From NCBI GenBank assembly GCA_018398805.1, contig JAGFBZ010000693.1, positions 1,798,001 to 1,862,000 on the forward strand: a stretch of DNA of 64,000 bases, read 5' to 3'. This DNA is from Hirundichthys speculiger. Lineage: Eukaryota; Chordata; Actinopteri; Beloniformes; Exocoetidae. Numbering within the stretch: position 1 is the stretch's first letter; every line of letters starts with the position of its first letter. A program made the translations under genes and the position numbers. Below the pieces are notes generated by a model. It was not told the DNA's origin and made no database searches. It saw only the letters and a list, made by a program, of their open reading frames with translations. Shown here piece by piece: positions 1 to 11,704 of the stretch.

Positions 1-51
1 TCACCACTATATGATCTGAGAAAAAAGTAAACACTTGTCAGATCTGGAAGG

Positions 52-1884
52 ATGTGGCTTGGAAGAGGAGAACGACATAGAGCTTCCACAGGTATTCATT
101 CAAGTATACCTGTAAAAAAGGAAAACATACCTCAGCAGAGTGAAATGGACCAGTGGCCTTACCTGTGTGAAGTTCACCTCTTGCACATAAAATCAGAAGT
201 TGGCCTGCTTATTGGCACAGATGTCTACAAAGCCATGGAGCCTCAGCAAATAATAAACAGTAGAGGTGACGGGCCCTATGCAGTAAATACATCCCTTGGA
301 TGGGTTATCAATGGCCCACTTAGAGGCACTGCTGCGGCTAACCAAGACGTTGCGAGCCACTCAGTCAATCGCATTTCCATGTCCAATGTGGAAAACCTAT
401 TGACTCAGCTGTACAACGCAGACTTCCCAGAGAGAGGATTTAATGACAAGTCAGAAAATCCACACAGCTAGTTGATGGTCACTGCTGCATCGGATTACCA
501 CTGAAAGATATGGAAATAAAACAGCCTGAACAACAGATCTCTTGCCGAGCAGTGCCTCACAAGCCTCAAGAGGAAGTTTCAGAGGAATCCTGACTTCCAC
601 AAGGAATACAGCATACTCATGAGAGAGTTCGTAAACAAGGAATACGCCACCAAAGTCCCAGAAGAGGAACTACATCGTGATGATGGAAGACTGTGGTTTA
701 TTCCTCATCATGGAGTTTACCATCTGAAAAAGTGGAAATTAATAATTGATTTCATTTGTACTGCTTTATATCAGGGAGTATCACTGAACAATGAATTACT
801 TCAAGGCCCTGACCTCACAAACACCCTTGTAGGAGTTCTCACAATATTCAGGAAGGATACAGTGAGCATGATGGCAGACATTGACTCAGTGTAAAAGGGA
901 CCAAAGATCTAGATCTGGATAAGGATCAGCTCCCCACAGAGAGGGTACTAGGTGTCCTATGGTGCACAATTTCTGACACATTCAAGCTCAAGATTGAAGG
1001 ACAGCAATAACCATGTACGAGAAGTGGAATCTTGTCAGTTGTAGGCTCAACCTATGGATTCCTGGGTTTCCTTGCACCTTTTGTCCTTTCTGCCAAGCTG
1101 CTCCTGTGGGAACTCTTTAAAGATAACAAGGCACGGGATAAGGAGGTGTCAGAAGAACAAGCAAAAAGATGGAAAAGGTGGTTGTCAGACTTACAAAAAA
1201 TCTCATCCTTTTGTGTCAGCAGGTGCATCAAGCCTGCAGGATTTGGTGTCGTCAAAAAGGCACAACTGCACCACTTTTCTGACACCAGCATCGACAGCTA
1301 CCATAGTGTCTTATCTTCTGCTGACCATTGAAAAGGACCAAAAGCTCACCTCATTCATGATCGGGAAGTTGAGAATGGCACCACTCAAAATGGTCACTGT
1401 TCACAGGTTGGAGTTGGCAGCGGCTGTAATAGTGGTGAAAATGCACAAGATGTTGCAATGTGAACTACAGCTACAGTCAAGAGACAAGATTTTAGACAGA
1501 CAGTGTGACAGTGTTGATGTATATTGAAAATGATGCTGCATGCTATGAAACATTTGTAGTTAACAGAGTTTCATTTATCAAAGAAGCTACAAAGATAGCC
1601 ACGAACCCAACATACTAGAGGCTTTGACCCCAAATCATCTACTGGTGATAAGAACACAGCCAAATATTCCTCCAGGTGTCTTCTCCAAGTATGATCTATG
1701 TGTTCCGCTGCTGGAGACAAACCCAATATATGGCAGATTTATTTTGGCTCAGATGGACCCAAAAAAAATTATCAAGATAAGGCTAGATTCAAAGATGAGA
1801 GTCCACAGCATCTGTGTTCAGACAAGGACAAACACATTAGAGCGAGCCATTACCAAGATATGTCTCTTGGAAGAGGCATCATGA
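52..1884 (+). pseudogene. BEL/Pao pol polyprotein, broken
   Basis: Frames in succession carry BEL/Pao pol motifs. 160-345 gives the segment around LLIGTDVYKAMEP and LGWVINGPLRG, typical just before the RT. 619-894 gives the RT start, with PHHGVYH, SLNNELLQGPDLTN and MADI, and stops before the YxDD box. 1032-1300 gives the post-RT segment with GFLAPFVLSAKLLLWEL and KPAGFG. 1340-1430 gives a frame with MAPLKMVTVHRLELAAAV, the RNase H-like start. 1620-1880 gives DUF5641 features, including LTPNHLL-like and RTNTLERAITKICLL. At least four frame changes and stops separate the parts, and the catalytic RT and integrase cores are missing. No start codon is meaningful because the upstream part is outside the window. 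Confidence 0.85.
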
Positions 1885-1940
1885 AAACCAAAGATACTTA
1901 TCTGCTTTGAACCATGAAAATAAAAAATAAAAAAAAAGGG

Positions 1941-2406
1941 TGAGAGGAAAGGATTTATTGTTTAGACAATGGCTCTATGTGTTTGTGTTTGGTAATTGCT
2001 ATGTTGTTAACTTAATTAGCGGCAGGTTGTGTTCGAAGCCATTTTGTATATTGCACATAATGAGATGAATAATTCACATTTGTTGAATTTATATATATTT
2101 GAGCCCATGAGAATGCCTATTGGTTAATAATAACTGCTTCTTCTATTTATTGGCTGAGACGTGCATAACGTGATGATGTGTGTGTTTACTGCTGTAATGA
2201 CTATGGAGGTGAGGAAAGCGCACAAGTTTTTGACCGTGCTCATTAGCTATTATTGCCTACGTTTTGGATTACTGCACAGTTTTATTTTTGATGTAACTTG
2301 AAGAAAGGTTCAATAAACCCTTGTGAGAAAGAAGAACTGTGTAGTTTTTGTAACTGAACACAATCAGCTATATTCTCAAACTCCATAGTAGCGTGTGTTT
2401 ACAACA
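1941..2406 (+). repeat. Putative 3' LTR of the BEL/Pao element
   Basis: It begins with TG immediately after a polypurine tract ending in GGG and ends at ACAACA. A polyadenylation signal, AATAAA, lies at about 2312 and is followed by a GT-rich stretch. Boundaries are inferred because the partner 5' LTR is not in the window. Confidence 0.6.
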
Positions 2407-2816
2407 CACTAAAAAAAAGCACTCACCAAATTAACGTATAAAGTACTACGTTAGTTGCTCGAGGATATTTCCGATATTTTCCCTCCACATTTCAGGCTTG
2501 TCTGGGCGTGTCCAGGAGGTGTTCAGAGAGGATATTGCGCAAAACTTGGACGAGTGTTTTGAGAGTGATCAGAGCTAAAAATCACTGAGTTGCCTCACAA
2601 TTTACATCCAAAAGTACTACTAAGTCGAAATTAATTTTCTGGGCAGTTTGCTCAAAACTAAGCTGATATCACTCACTATTTCTTAGTACATTCAGTACTG
2701 GCATTTACAGTGTAAGGATAAACTATAACATCGCTCTTGTCTGTGTTTAGGATGAAAAAAAAAATGATTGTATAAAAAACAAGATGAAGTACAGTCTTTA
2801 GGCTATTTTTCTTTTA
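2407..2816. other. Spacer, nothing recognised
   Basis: AT-rich sequence without a convincing coding frame or a recognised repeat. It separates the BEL LTR from the first LINE. Confidence 0.5.
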
Positions 2817-4634
2817 AGGAGGACTCCCATCATACCTGGAAAGATAGTTTAATAGTCTACAAAAGAGCACTACGCAGAGCTAGAACATTATTCATCATTA
2901 ATAGAAGAGAACAAATATAATCCACATTTTGTGTTCAGCACTGTGGTCCATGCATTCCTGCTCCTCTTAGTAGTAAAGACTTTATGAGCTTTTTTAGCAG
3001 GGAAAATAATCAAAATTAGAGATGAGATCGGCCAAGCCCAATTTTTGGCAGCTGTGGACGTCCCTGCAGTTGCATTAATTTCTTTTGGTTCTGATTTGAC
3101 TCTGGACTGTTTTTCGCCTCTCTGACTTGACCTCAACTATCAGTAAAACTAAACCATCTACATGTCTATTGGATCCCATCGCAACTCGACTGCTCAAAGA
3201 TGTCATGTCCTTTATTGGCATGTCAATTTTGGATCAGATTAACCTATCTCTACAATCAGGATATGTACCACAGGTTTTTAAAGTTGCAGCTATAAAACCT
3301 TTGCTTAAGAAACCATCTCTTGATCCGAAAATTTTGGCAAACTAAAGACCAATATCAAACCTTCCATTTATCTCTAAAATTTGGAAAAATTGTTGCTAAC
3401 CAGCTTGGACAACACCTGCATAGAAATGATCTATTTGAGGTTTTTCAGTCAGGGTTCAGAACTCATCATAGCACAGAAACGGCGCTGATTAGTCACCAAT
3501 GACCTTCTTATGGCCTCAGACAATGGATTAGTATCTGTTCTGTCCTAGTTCTGCTGGACCTCAATGCTGCTTTTGATACCGTTGATCACAGCCTTTTGCT
3601 GCATAGATTAGAGCACACTGTTGGAATTAAAGGAACAGCATTAGGCTGGTTTAAGTCATACCTATCTGACAGGTTCCAGTTCGTCCATGTTAATGACGTT
3701 TCTTCTACACGGACTAGGTCTGCTATGGCGTCCCACAGGGTTCAGTTCTGGGACCAATCCTATTCACTTTATACATGCTGCCCTTGGGAAAAATTATCCA
3801 TAGCCATGGCATAAACTTTCATTGCTACGCTGATGATATGCAGCTGTACTTATCCATGAAACCAGAGGAAACAAAACTGTTGGCTAAACTTCAAGGGTGA
3901 CATTAGGTCCTGAATGTCTAACTTTTTGCTTCTAAATTCGGATAAAATGGAGGTTCTTGTCTTTGGTCCCAAACACCTGAGGAATGGATTAACTGGGTTT
4001 ACGCTGGCTTCCAGCACAGCTGTGAAAAACCTTGGAGTCATTTTTGATCAGGATATGTCATCTAAGCAGCATATTAATCAAGTTTGCAAGACAGCCTTTT
4101 TTCATCTCCGAAATATTGCCAAGATTAGGAGCATCCTCTCCCAGGGTGATGCTGAAAAATTAATCCATGCCTTTGTCAGTTCTAGACTGGATTATTGTAA
4201 TGCCTTGTTAGCAGAATGTCCGAAAAGCTCACTGAATAGCCTCCAATTGATCCAGAACGCAGCAGCGAGGGTGCTGACAGGAATCCGTAAGCGAGATCAC
4301 ATCTCTCTTGTGTTAGCCTCCCTCCATTGGCTTCCTGTGAAATTTCGAATTGAGTTTAAACATCTGCTTCTCACATATGAGGCCCTTAATGGCCTAGCTC
4401 TTCGTTAGTTACAAGACTTGATAGCACGTCATGCGCCTAGGAGAGCTCTCCGCTCTCAGAGTGCAGGATTACTCGTCGTTCCTAGAATATGTAAAAGTAG
4501 ATTTAGAGGACAGGCCTTCTGCTACCAGGCACCTTAATTATGGAACCAGCTACCAATTTGGGTTGGAGGCTGATACTATCTCCATCTTTAAAACTAAATT
4601 GAAAACATTTCTGTTTAGTAAAGCCTACAATTAG
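2817..4634 (+). pseudogene. L2-like LINE reverse transcriptase, broken
   Basis: RT motifs are readable in sequence: SLQSGYVPQVFKVAAIKPLL (3265-3305), DLFEVFQSGFRTHHSTETAL (3430-3490), a decayed QGSVLGP box (3725-3760), and an intact YADD at 3826-3837. A C-terminal thumb-like part follows at 3914-4408 (NLGVIFDQDMS, SRLDYCNALL, QLIQNAAARVLTGIRKRDHIS). The last frame, 4431-4634, ends with KTFLFSKAY. The family would make one continuous protein. Here at least five frameshifts or stops interrupt it, so no active enzyme is expected despite the preserved catalytic aspartates. Confidence 0.85.
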
Positions 4635-5472
4635 TCTAAACTATAGTGTGTAGGGGCTAATAGTTATAGCCATAGTTGTAGGAGCTAAGACTAGAGTGTG
4701 CTCGACTTAATCACAGCCTTGTCATAACTAGGCTGCTTTAGGCCTACGCTGCAGGGGGACACCAACATGATCTGCTGAGCGATGTCTCCACTGCTCTTCT
4801 CTCTTCTTTCCCTTTCCTCCCCTCTCCCCTCCTCCTTCTCCTCCAGCTCATTCCATAATTAATTGGGAGCACCTTGTTACTGTAAATGTGCTCCATTTTC
4901 TTTTTTTTCCTGTGTTTTTTTGTGCTATTATGTCCCCCTTTTTGTCTTTTTTTTTTCTCTCTGCGTGTTTGCAGGCCAGAGTTTCCTGGGTTGCATGCTG
5001 CTTTGCAGTTCCATCCTCTGGCCATCCCAGCGTTTACCTCCACCTCTGTGTGTAGATGTGTTTGGGGTGCCAACTGGTGACCGGCGACCTGGTCCTCTGA
5101 CCATCTCACCTTAGTGCTGCTACCTGCATCTGTTTGTTTATATGGTCATTATATTTAGTCATTTGTGTGCTCTTCTCTCTGTCCTACATCCTCTCTCTGT
5201 TCTGTTTCCCCTCTTTTCTTTCTTTACCCGGCAGGCCTTCGGCAGGAAGGTCCCCCCATATGAGCCAGGTCCTGCTCAAGGTTTCTTCCTCTTAATGTGG
5301 AGTTTTTCCTTGCCACTGTTTGCCTCTGTGGGAGTTTTTTTTTACCTGCCTTTATCCTTGTTTAGGATTCAATATTATATTTTTAGTTAATAATATTTCC
5401 TCAGGGGTCATGCTCTGGGTCTCTGTAAAGCGCCTAGAGACAATTGACATTGTAACAGACACTATACAAATA

Positions 5473-5492
5473 AAATTGAATTGAATTGAATT
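5473..5492 (+). repeat. (ATTGA)n LINE tail
   Basis: Short tandem ATTGA units directly after the CTGTAAAGCGCC motif mark the 3' terminus of the LINE. Confidence 0.85.
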
Positions 5493-5680
5493 CAGTAACA
5501 TGCAGGAGAAGATGTGACCACAGCCAGTTTTTAACTCACTCTGAAAGTTATTTTGGTAATATTATTTGGGACCCTCATTGTCTTTGCAGTTGTGGCATAA
5601 ACTCTGCCACACACTTAAACTGGAACAATATTTACAGCCATCACATGATTAGCGTCACAGTTACCATTATTACTGTAGAC

Positions 5681-6160
5681 TAGTGGTGCGCAAACTGTGG
5701 TACACATACCACCAGTGGTACACGAGCACTCTCTGGTGGTACGTGGGGAACATTATGACTTTCCACATTTTCACTTAAAAAAAAATCAGAAACATACAAG
5801 GCATTACAAATATGTTTCAAACGAAATGTGCAGCTTGAGATAATTAAAATTGTGTCTTTTAAAAAAAATACTTGTTGCATATGCAATGCAAATGTAACGA
5901 CGTTTGAGTGTGTTTATTTTGCTCTGTATGAGAGTATGAGTATGTGAGAATTGTTGGACAGAGTTGTAAATGTCTGATTCAGTAAGGTAACAATTCAGGT
6001 AATAAATAACCACAATTAGGAATAAACATCTATCCTGTGTGTTTAAAGCTAATTATGAAAGCATATATGGCTATATTTTAAAATTGGTCATCATGGTGGT
6101 ACTCAGAGAGCTGAACAGTTTCTCAGGCGGTACGCAGTATTAAAAGTTTGAGAACCACAG
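5681..6160 (+). mobile_element. Non-autonomous hAT element with 8-bp TSD
   Basis: Left end TAGTGGTGCGCAAACTGTGG and right end AAAGTTTGAGAACCACAG form the imperfect terminal inverted repeats of a Charlie-like hAT. The 8-bp duplication CTGTAGAC is present at 5673-5680 and 6161-6168. Inside are repeated GGTGGTAC motifs near both ends and no transposase. A second copy in the opposite orientation lies at 25915-26240. Confidence 0.9.
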
Positions 6161-7139
6161 CTGTAGACTAACACTACACAGCAGCCAAGACAGTCCCACA
6201 GTGCTGACACATGCAGTTAATAATTTATATCCCAAATCAGTTTAAAAAAACAACTGCCGAATGCTGATATTAAAAAAAAAAATGTCCAAAATCTTTGAAT
6301 ATTGTTTAATTAAGGAAATAATTAAAAGTTCGGCCCTTTCATTGATCCCTTTGAGCTTTAGCTCGGTTCTAAAAAGTGCAAGAACATCACCACTTCAAAC
6401 CAAGAACCAAATATTTTAGAACCATTTGATTCAGCTTTCTTGTTGCTTGGAGTAAAATCAAGAGAAGAGCAGTTTTTCTTTGGCTGTTGACAACTTTCTT
6501 TGTAGCACCACTGCAAGCCTCTGGTTCACAGCATGAATGAGAAAAAAACTCTTGGCTTCAACTTCCACATTATGAATTGTCTGCACTCATGAGCACCTTT
6601 TAACCTTGTGTAGGTTCTACAAAGCCCTTCACAATGTAATTCACAGAAATGCTAACTGAGGGGCATTGATTGTGGAGTTTTAGAGTGATCCCCAGGTACA
6701 CTTCCACACATGAGATGGGGGATCAAAATGCCAACCTTCACATTTGGAGGATGACCCTCTCAACATATTTGATCAGTAGCTGGTGAGGTATATGTTTAAG
6801 GCAATGGCAATAAAGTATTTTCAAATGAATAAGTTAGTAGGTTGGGTTTTAGAGTGACAAACATATGCTTGCTCTGCCTTGTCAATTTGAGCATTCATGT
6901 CCTGGGTTCACCCTACATGTTATGATTATGTTATTTACTGCTTGAGGACATGGCAGCATGTGAAATGGATAAACTGAGTCTTGCTCTCAGTTTGGAACTT
7001 GGCAGCACTCCAGGTACCCACATGACATATAAAAGTTGTTTGCAGCTGAGTGCACTCTAACCAAGAATCTAACTAAGATGGGTGCGATGAAAAAAACAAT
7101 ATTAACAAATTGGTCAACAATTTATATAACACAGCAGTC
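6161..7139. other. Spacer, nothing recognised
   Basis: AT-rich non-coding sequence with frequent stops in all frames. No repeat family was recognised. Confidence 0.45.
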
Positions 7140-7510
7140 TGTGTTGTTCTGTGTGAAGTTGGTGTCTCACTCCCTGTCACTGGTCTACTTTGTTTCCCGT
7201 TTAGTTTGAAGGTCTGTCTTGTCTTCGTTGTGTTCTCCTTTACTTCCCTGCATGTATCAACCTAACTGCCTGCGCCTGCCTCTCATTTGTCCCTCTGTAT
7301 GTTTAAGTTTTGTCATTCCTTTCGGTTGGTTGGCCCATCTGCTTGTTTTCCCGTGTGTGTCTCCTATCGTCTTCCTGCTTGTCTTCCTGCTATTCTTCCT
7401 AGATCCCATCCTGGATCCCATCCTGGATTTTAGTTAAGTTTGTCTTCTTTGCTTTTGATAAAGTCCTTCATCTTGAACTCCTGCATTTTGGGTCCTCCAT
7501 TCAGCCTCAA
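7140..7510 (+). repeat. Decayed TGTCATG-type LTR copy
   Basis: It resembles the solo LTR at 62858-63268 block by block: the stretch before GAAGGTCTGTC, the CTGCGCCTGCCTCTC block, GTATGTTTAAGT corresponding to a TATTTAAG promoter box, and the end with GGGTCCTCCATTC. Both termini are eroded and the polyadenylation signal has changed to GATAAAG. It appears older than the other copies. Confidence 0.6.
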
Positions 7511-7614
7511 ATAATGGAGTTATTGGGCAAAACAGGTTGATTCAACATATGCTAGATTACATTCTATGTCACTATTTCAGACAGTGATTACAGTAAGGTT
7601 TAAAAGCACAACTG

Positions 7615-8405
7615 CCATCTAGACGCCATCTTTTTTACACAAGATGGCGCCGTTTTTTTTTTTTTACTTTTTGCATTTTTGTTAGTTTATTGTTAGTTTA
7701 ATTCTTTTGTGTGTCTTCTTTGTGTTTGTCAACACTTGGACAATGGCTGGACTACTTTTTTTTACTTTTCTCCGAGTTCTTCTGTTACTTTTGTTACTCT
7801 TTGTAACAGAGAGCATTGCCCGTAACAACGATGGTATTGTTTATACGCGTGAACAACTGATCGCGTTGTGTAAACCTGTGCTGCTGCCCGGAGATCTGAG
7901 ACCCGTGATCCCGCAGGAGTTACGAAGGAGACGCTGGGGTTGCAGAGCTGGAGTCAAGCTGAAGGAGAAAATGAGAAGACATAAGCCAGCGGTTCCGGCG
8001 ATTATAATGGGTAACGTGAGGTCTTTGGGAAATAAGACGGATGACCTTGCGGCACTGGTGAAGACCCAGAGGGAATATCATGAGTGTAGCATTTTTTGCT
8101 TCAGTGAAACATGGCTGCACTCGCTCATCCCGGACAACAGCGTCGCGGTCCCTGGCTTCAGTTTAGAACGGGGTGACAGAGATTGCGCTAAAAGTATGAA
8201 AACGAAGGGCGGCGGGGTTGCACTTTATGTGAGTGAGAGGTGGTAACCCTGGACATGTAAGAGGAGCACCTCTGTACCCCGGACATTGAACTGTTAGCTT
8301 TGGGAATGCGTCCCTACTATTTACTAAGGGAGTTTACGTCCACCGTTGTAATTACTGTTTACATCCCACCATCAGACTCAGACTTGACTATTGTACAGAC
8401 TTGAT
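7615..8405 (+). mobile_element. CR1/L2-like LINE, 5' end only
   Basis: A 5' UTR beginning near a pair of YY1-like motifs (7622-7651) is followed by an open frame and the start of an apurinic-type endonuclease domain. The copy stops near 8405, so it lacks RT and tail. The same broad clade supplies the RT fragment at 44775-46285. Confidence 0.75.
7743..8400 (+). pseudogene. LINE ORF, N-terminus and endonuclease part
   Basis: The frame from ATG at 7743 gives a hydrophobic stretch, then a basic region (RRRRWGCRAGVK) and the endonuclease motifs MGNVRSLGNKTDDL, CFSETWL and KGGGVALYVSERW. A stop at 8244 cuts the frame. The continuation in shifted frames reads through PDIELLALGMRPYYLLREF-like and VYIPPSDSD-like segments up to about 8400. 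The upstream ATG at 7707 adds 12 residues and is less likely because the family usually starts near the hydrophobic segment. The truncated domain lacks the later catalytic D and H motifs. Confidence 0.75.
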
Positions 8406-8567
8406 TGAGGGACAGCAGGGCAGGAACAAAACAGAGCCAGGATCAGGAGTAGGTGGAGAGATGAACCACCAGGAAGAAAAAAGACAAGACTTAAATAAAC
8501 CTAAGAAAAACCCTGAAAAAGACAAAACTAACACCCAGGATCACAGAATCCATCCCAAAGCATGACA
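8406..8567 (-). repeat. Partial TGTCATG-type LTR, minus strand
   Basis: Read on the minus strand it begins TGTCATGCTTTGGGATGG and contains a TATTTAAGTCTTGTC promoter-like block, as in the complete solo LTR at 62858-63268. The 3' part is missing where it meets the LINE fragment. Confidence 0.6.
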
Positions 8568-9020
8568 GCACAAGTTGTGAATGTTTCTGGCTTCTGTACA
8601 ATGTGTGTACAAGTTAGGTCTCCACTTGGGGGGTAGAATACAGACCAAGAGTCATAAATACAACTGTATAAAACAAGGCAACACTGTTGGAAATTATTCT
8701 TTTCGGTTTTGTTGCAGTCAAAGTAGAAAATACGACAGCAGTACCATCTGATGGTGTGTTAGGCCATTAAATCAATGCTATTGGGATGGTTGTTTGTTTC
8801 TCTCATTTTGCCAATGCAGGAAATTATTGACAAGAAACAGACAGCATTTTTGTATGTCCTCTGCAACGTTTGACAATTTTGTGCATCAGATAGTTGCCCT
8901 TGCTCAACACAACACCACACACACACAAACTGTGACTGCAGCAGAGCTCACTAACTGGCTGCTGCACCGGCTTGTGAATAATGGATCTTTTGTGTGTGTT
9001 GCAGGTTTTTTTTTGGATGT
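8568..9020. other. Spacer with an unrecognised short reading frame
   Basis: Frame 8794-9030 reads through ATFDNFVHQIVALAQ and AAELTNWLLHRLVNNG. It vaguely resembles the start of a PIF/Harbinger nuclease, but the match is too weak to call. A CA-rich tract lies near 8910-8930. Confidence 0.25.
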
Positions 9021-9134
9021 GCACGGCTGACGTGCCAAACACAAGATACATGTGTCTACTTCGACTTGACACATGTATCTTGTGTTTGGCACGGCTGATG
9101 TGCCAAACACAAGATACATGTGTCTACTTCGACT
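9021..9134. repeat. Palindrome nested in a 46-bp direct repeat
   Basis: A 25-bp arm at 9032-9056 is perfectly complementary to 9068-9092, with an 11-base loop. A 46-bp unit at 9021-9066 recurs at 9089-9134 with one mismatch. The structure has three copies of the same core, in the order forward, inverted, forward. Confidence 0.95.
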
Positions 9135-11285
9135 AGACACTCTTAAACTGGATGCTTATATCGGCATAAAGTTTGACAAAGCTCAGCTTTTTGATGCTCT
9201 GTCCCAATGCCCTACTTTATCAAGATGCTTTGAATGGGTGATAAACAAACCTCATCGCTTTCCAAGGAAAATGAATAGGATCCATGCAATGTGAGCAAAT
9301 CATACAATGAACACTGGCCATATTTTGTATTTTATTTTCCATGAGAGGAAAGGAAAAACATTTGCGTCACAGTGGTTTACTTTTAGTTAACTTACAATGG
9401 TTAATGCTGGGAAATAAATACAACTACACACAAGACCACAAGGTTAAAAACAAGCATATGATTTTTGCACTTCATCCTTTTCTCATGACAAATAAATTTT
9501 GTCAAGCAGCAGAACAGGAACAGAGCAGGAATAGTCAGTAATTTTCAGACCAGTCAAGAGGAAAGCTAGAAACATCCACAGTACATGACCGCTGATTTAT
9601 TCATTTACTGTTTGGCAGTAGAGTTTTCAAAGCCATTAAGCCTGGTGTCTTCATAACTAAACTATCTTTTGTAAAGTAGCTTTGTTGAGTACCCTTTTAC
9701 TCACTAAGCTCAGTTAAGCAAACATTACCAGCATGCTGCGGACAGTATCAAAAAGGAGAGTACAATCATTCAGAAGTACTGTCAGCTTACATTTTCCACA
9801 ATTTTGTAACAAGCACCCATTTTAGGTTAAAGTTTTGATGAAATTATTCTATAAATGAGTCTTTCCATTAAAAAAGAATTTCCTCTGAAAGTATAGCCAG
9901 AGACTGACTATTCTTGAGGCTCTTTCTTGACTTAAGTGACACAAATCATTTTTTTTTCATGGTAAATGATAAATATCAGTTTCCTTTTAAGTGAATATTT
10001 GATTATTTTAAAGACATGGCATTAAAACTCGTGTGGACTCCCATCTGTACTATTAGCAAAACCCCGAAGTTAACTTTGGACTCCAGTCCCTTTTGTCTCT
10101 TCTGACAACTAGTAGTGAGCTTGTTTAGCTGCCCTTTATCTTTGTAGCATGAGTAGCTGTAACTTCTGCTGTGGTCGGTGTTTATTGTTGCTGAGATGGA
10201 AAAGGGAAGAAAGGCACATAAAAAAAAATGTTATTCACTCTGTGTCAAACACCATATACCACCCACTTCAACTGCTTTTCCGCATTCCAGTCTCCTGTCA
10301 GGACAGAAATTCTCTCCATCCAGTCTCTGTTCTAAGCACTTCTTAAATATTCCTCTCTGAAAAATCTTGTACGCCACCAAAGTGGTCTGTCAGTGCTGAA
10401 GCTATGTTATTTCAAGGCATCCCACTTAACCTCTTGTCTTTAATAAAGGCTGAACACTTATCTAAAGACTTCTTCGCAGGAAAGCAATCTCTTTTTGTCA
10501 TTGAAAAAAAGACCTCTGGCTCAGTCGGAAATTAAAAAGGGGCACTGTTTCCTTAATTCCAAATTTCCATTCATGCACACAGCACCTGAAGTCAGTAAAA
10601 GATTTATTTTCCATTTTTTTGTTTTTTCAATTTTAAGACTAAAATGGGTTACAAGTTGTTTTCTGTTTTTTCATTTTTCAACCCTGACCCAGTTTATTTA
10701 TCAGCATCAAACTCCAAAGCGGGGTTGACAAAAAATGTTAACTATAATAATCACCCAAAAAAGTTGGATATAAAAGATTCAGTATTCTATGGGGATCACA
10801 GAGCAGTAAAAGGGTGGATTGGGGTTCTGCCATTTCCAAAGACATTAATAGCTTCTGACGTGCTCACTTTGTGTCTCAAAATACAATATTCTCATACTTA
10901 AAAAATAATTATAGGTATCTAGGGGACAATGTGTGTGCAGATGTCTCAATGACGTGTGTATAACAAGCCACAGAATTATGGAAATGTCTAACCATTTGTT
11001 GCCAAAAAAAGTGTCTGGATCTGGTAAATTTTCAACATATTTTATACCAAATTTATTCACATGATCATTGCAGTCACAGTTAGGCTCGGCTGAAGGAGCC
11101 GGGAGCCAGCTGTGACAAAGTCCTGGAGGACTCCAAGTCTGCCATCATTTAGAGTAAGTTTGTCAAGGGTCCTACTTGATTGGCCTTTTGCCTATCTTCG
11201 ATGTAATTGTGTTACTTGTTTCAAATGTCTCGTCTGTGATGACATCAGAATGTTTTTTTTTTCTTTTTTAATGTGTCCTTCACCA
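9135..11285. other. AT-rich spacer, no recognised repeat
   Basis: Only short chance frames are seen. The frame 9073-9294 ends with a segment reading LFDALSQCPTLSRCFEWVINK, which looks protein-like but which I cannot assign. No transposon ends were recognised. Confidence 0.4.
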
Positions 11286-11318
11286 GTCCTCTCTGGCAGT
11301 AAATTCGTCAGAGAGGAC
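11286..11318. other. 10-bp stem hairpin followed by A-run
   Basis: GTCCTCTCTG (11286-11295) pairs with CAGAGAGGAC (11309-11318). It resembles a bacterial terminator by shape, but in a fish genome this is more likely a transposon-end remnant or chance. Confidence 0.5.
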
Positions 11319-11704
11319 TAAAAAAACACCAGTAGTGAAACATTTAAAGACAAGACAATTTAAAGGCAAGATAATTAAATAGACACACGACAGTAAGGGT
11401 GTGGTGTGTGCTGGGTTGTGAAGTGTGAGGGGTGTTGTGTAGTGTATTGTGTTGTGACAGCGAACAAACTTAAATAAATGATATGTAAGAAACAGAAACT
11501 ACAAACGAAAAGACTGGATGAACACCTTTTACCATGCTATAGACCTGTATATGGAGAATTGATGTAAACATTATCGATTGATTGTGTTGACAGTTGGGGG
11601 AGGGGTGTAAAGCATAAATGTGTCCGTGCCCATATAAACTCACATGTAAGGTACCAAGGAAACTGTCACCACCATTACTATCACCACTCTCCTTATCTTA
11701 ATCT

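Larger units (their letters stand above)
1..2406 (+). mobile_element. BEL/Pao LTR retrotransposon, 3' half
   Basis: The order of recognisable pieces is that of a BEL/Pao element: DUF1758-type protease/linker, reverse transcriptase start, A17-peptidase-like region, RNase H-like region, DUF5641 C-terminus, polypurine tract (1929-1940) and 3' LTR. The 5' LTR and gag lie outside the window to the left. Large internal deletions removed the RT core, most of RNase H and nearly all of the integrase. The spacing is far shorter than a normal BEL pol, so this is a dead copy. Confidence 0.85.
2817..5492 (+). mobile_element. L2/CR1-type (Maui-like) LINE, 5'-truncated
   Basis: A long 3' part of a jockey-superfamily non-LTR retrotransposon. 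It has the end of the linker, the full RT in pieces, a C-terminal region, and a 3' UTR containing the widespread fish motif around TTTTTCCTTGCCACTG and CTGTAAAGCGCCTAGAGAC. It ends in (ATTGA)n at 5473-5492, the type of tail used by L2-like LINEs. The 5' end lacks the endonuclease, as expected for 5' truncation during target-primed reverse transcription. No clear target-site duplication was found. Confidence 0.85.

Noticed and set aside
4744..5114. Basic/phenylalanine-rich frames after the LINE ORF
   Set aside because: They are pyrimidine-rich 3' UTR of the L2-like LINE, on both strands. No protein is implied.
11286..11330. Rho-independent terminator
   Set aside because: The stem followed by an A-run on plus is not meaningful in a fish nuclear genome, and no operon lies upstream.
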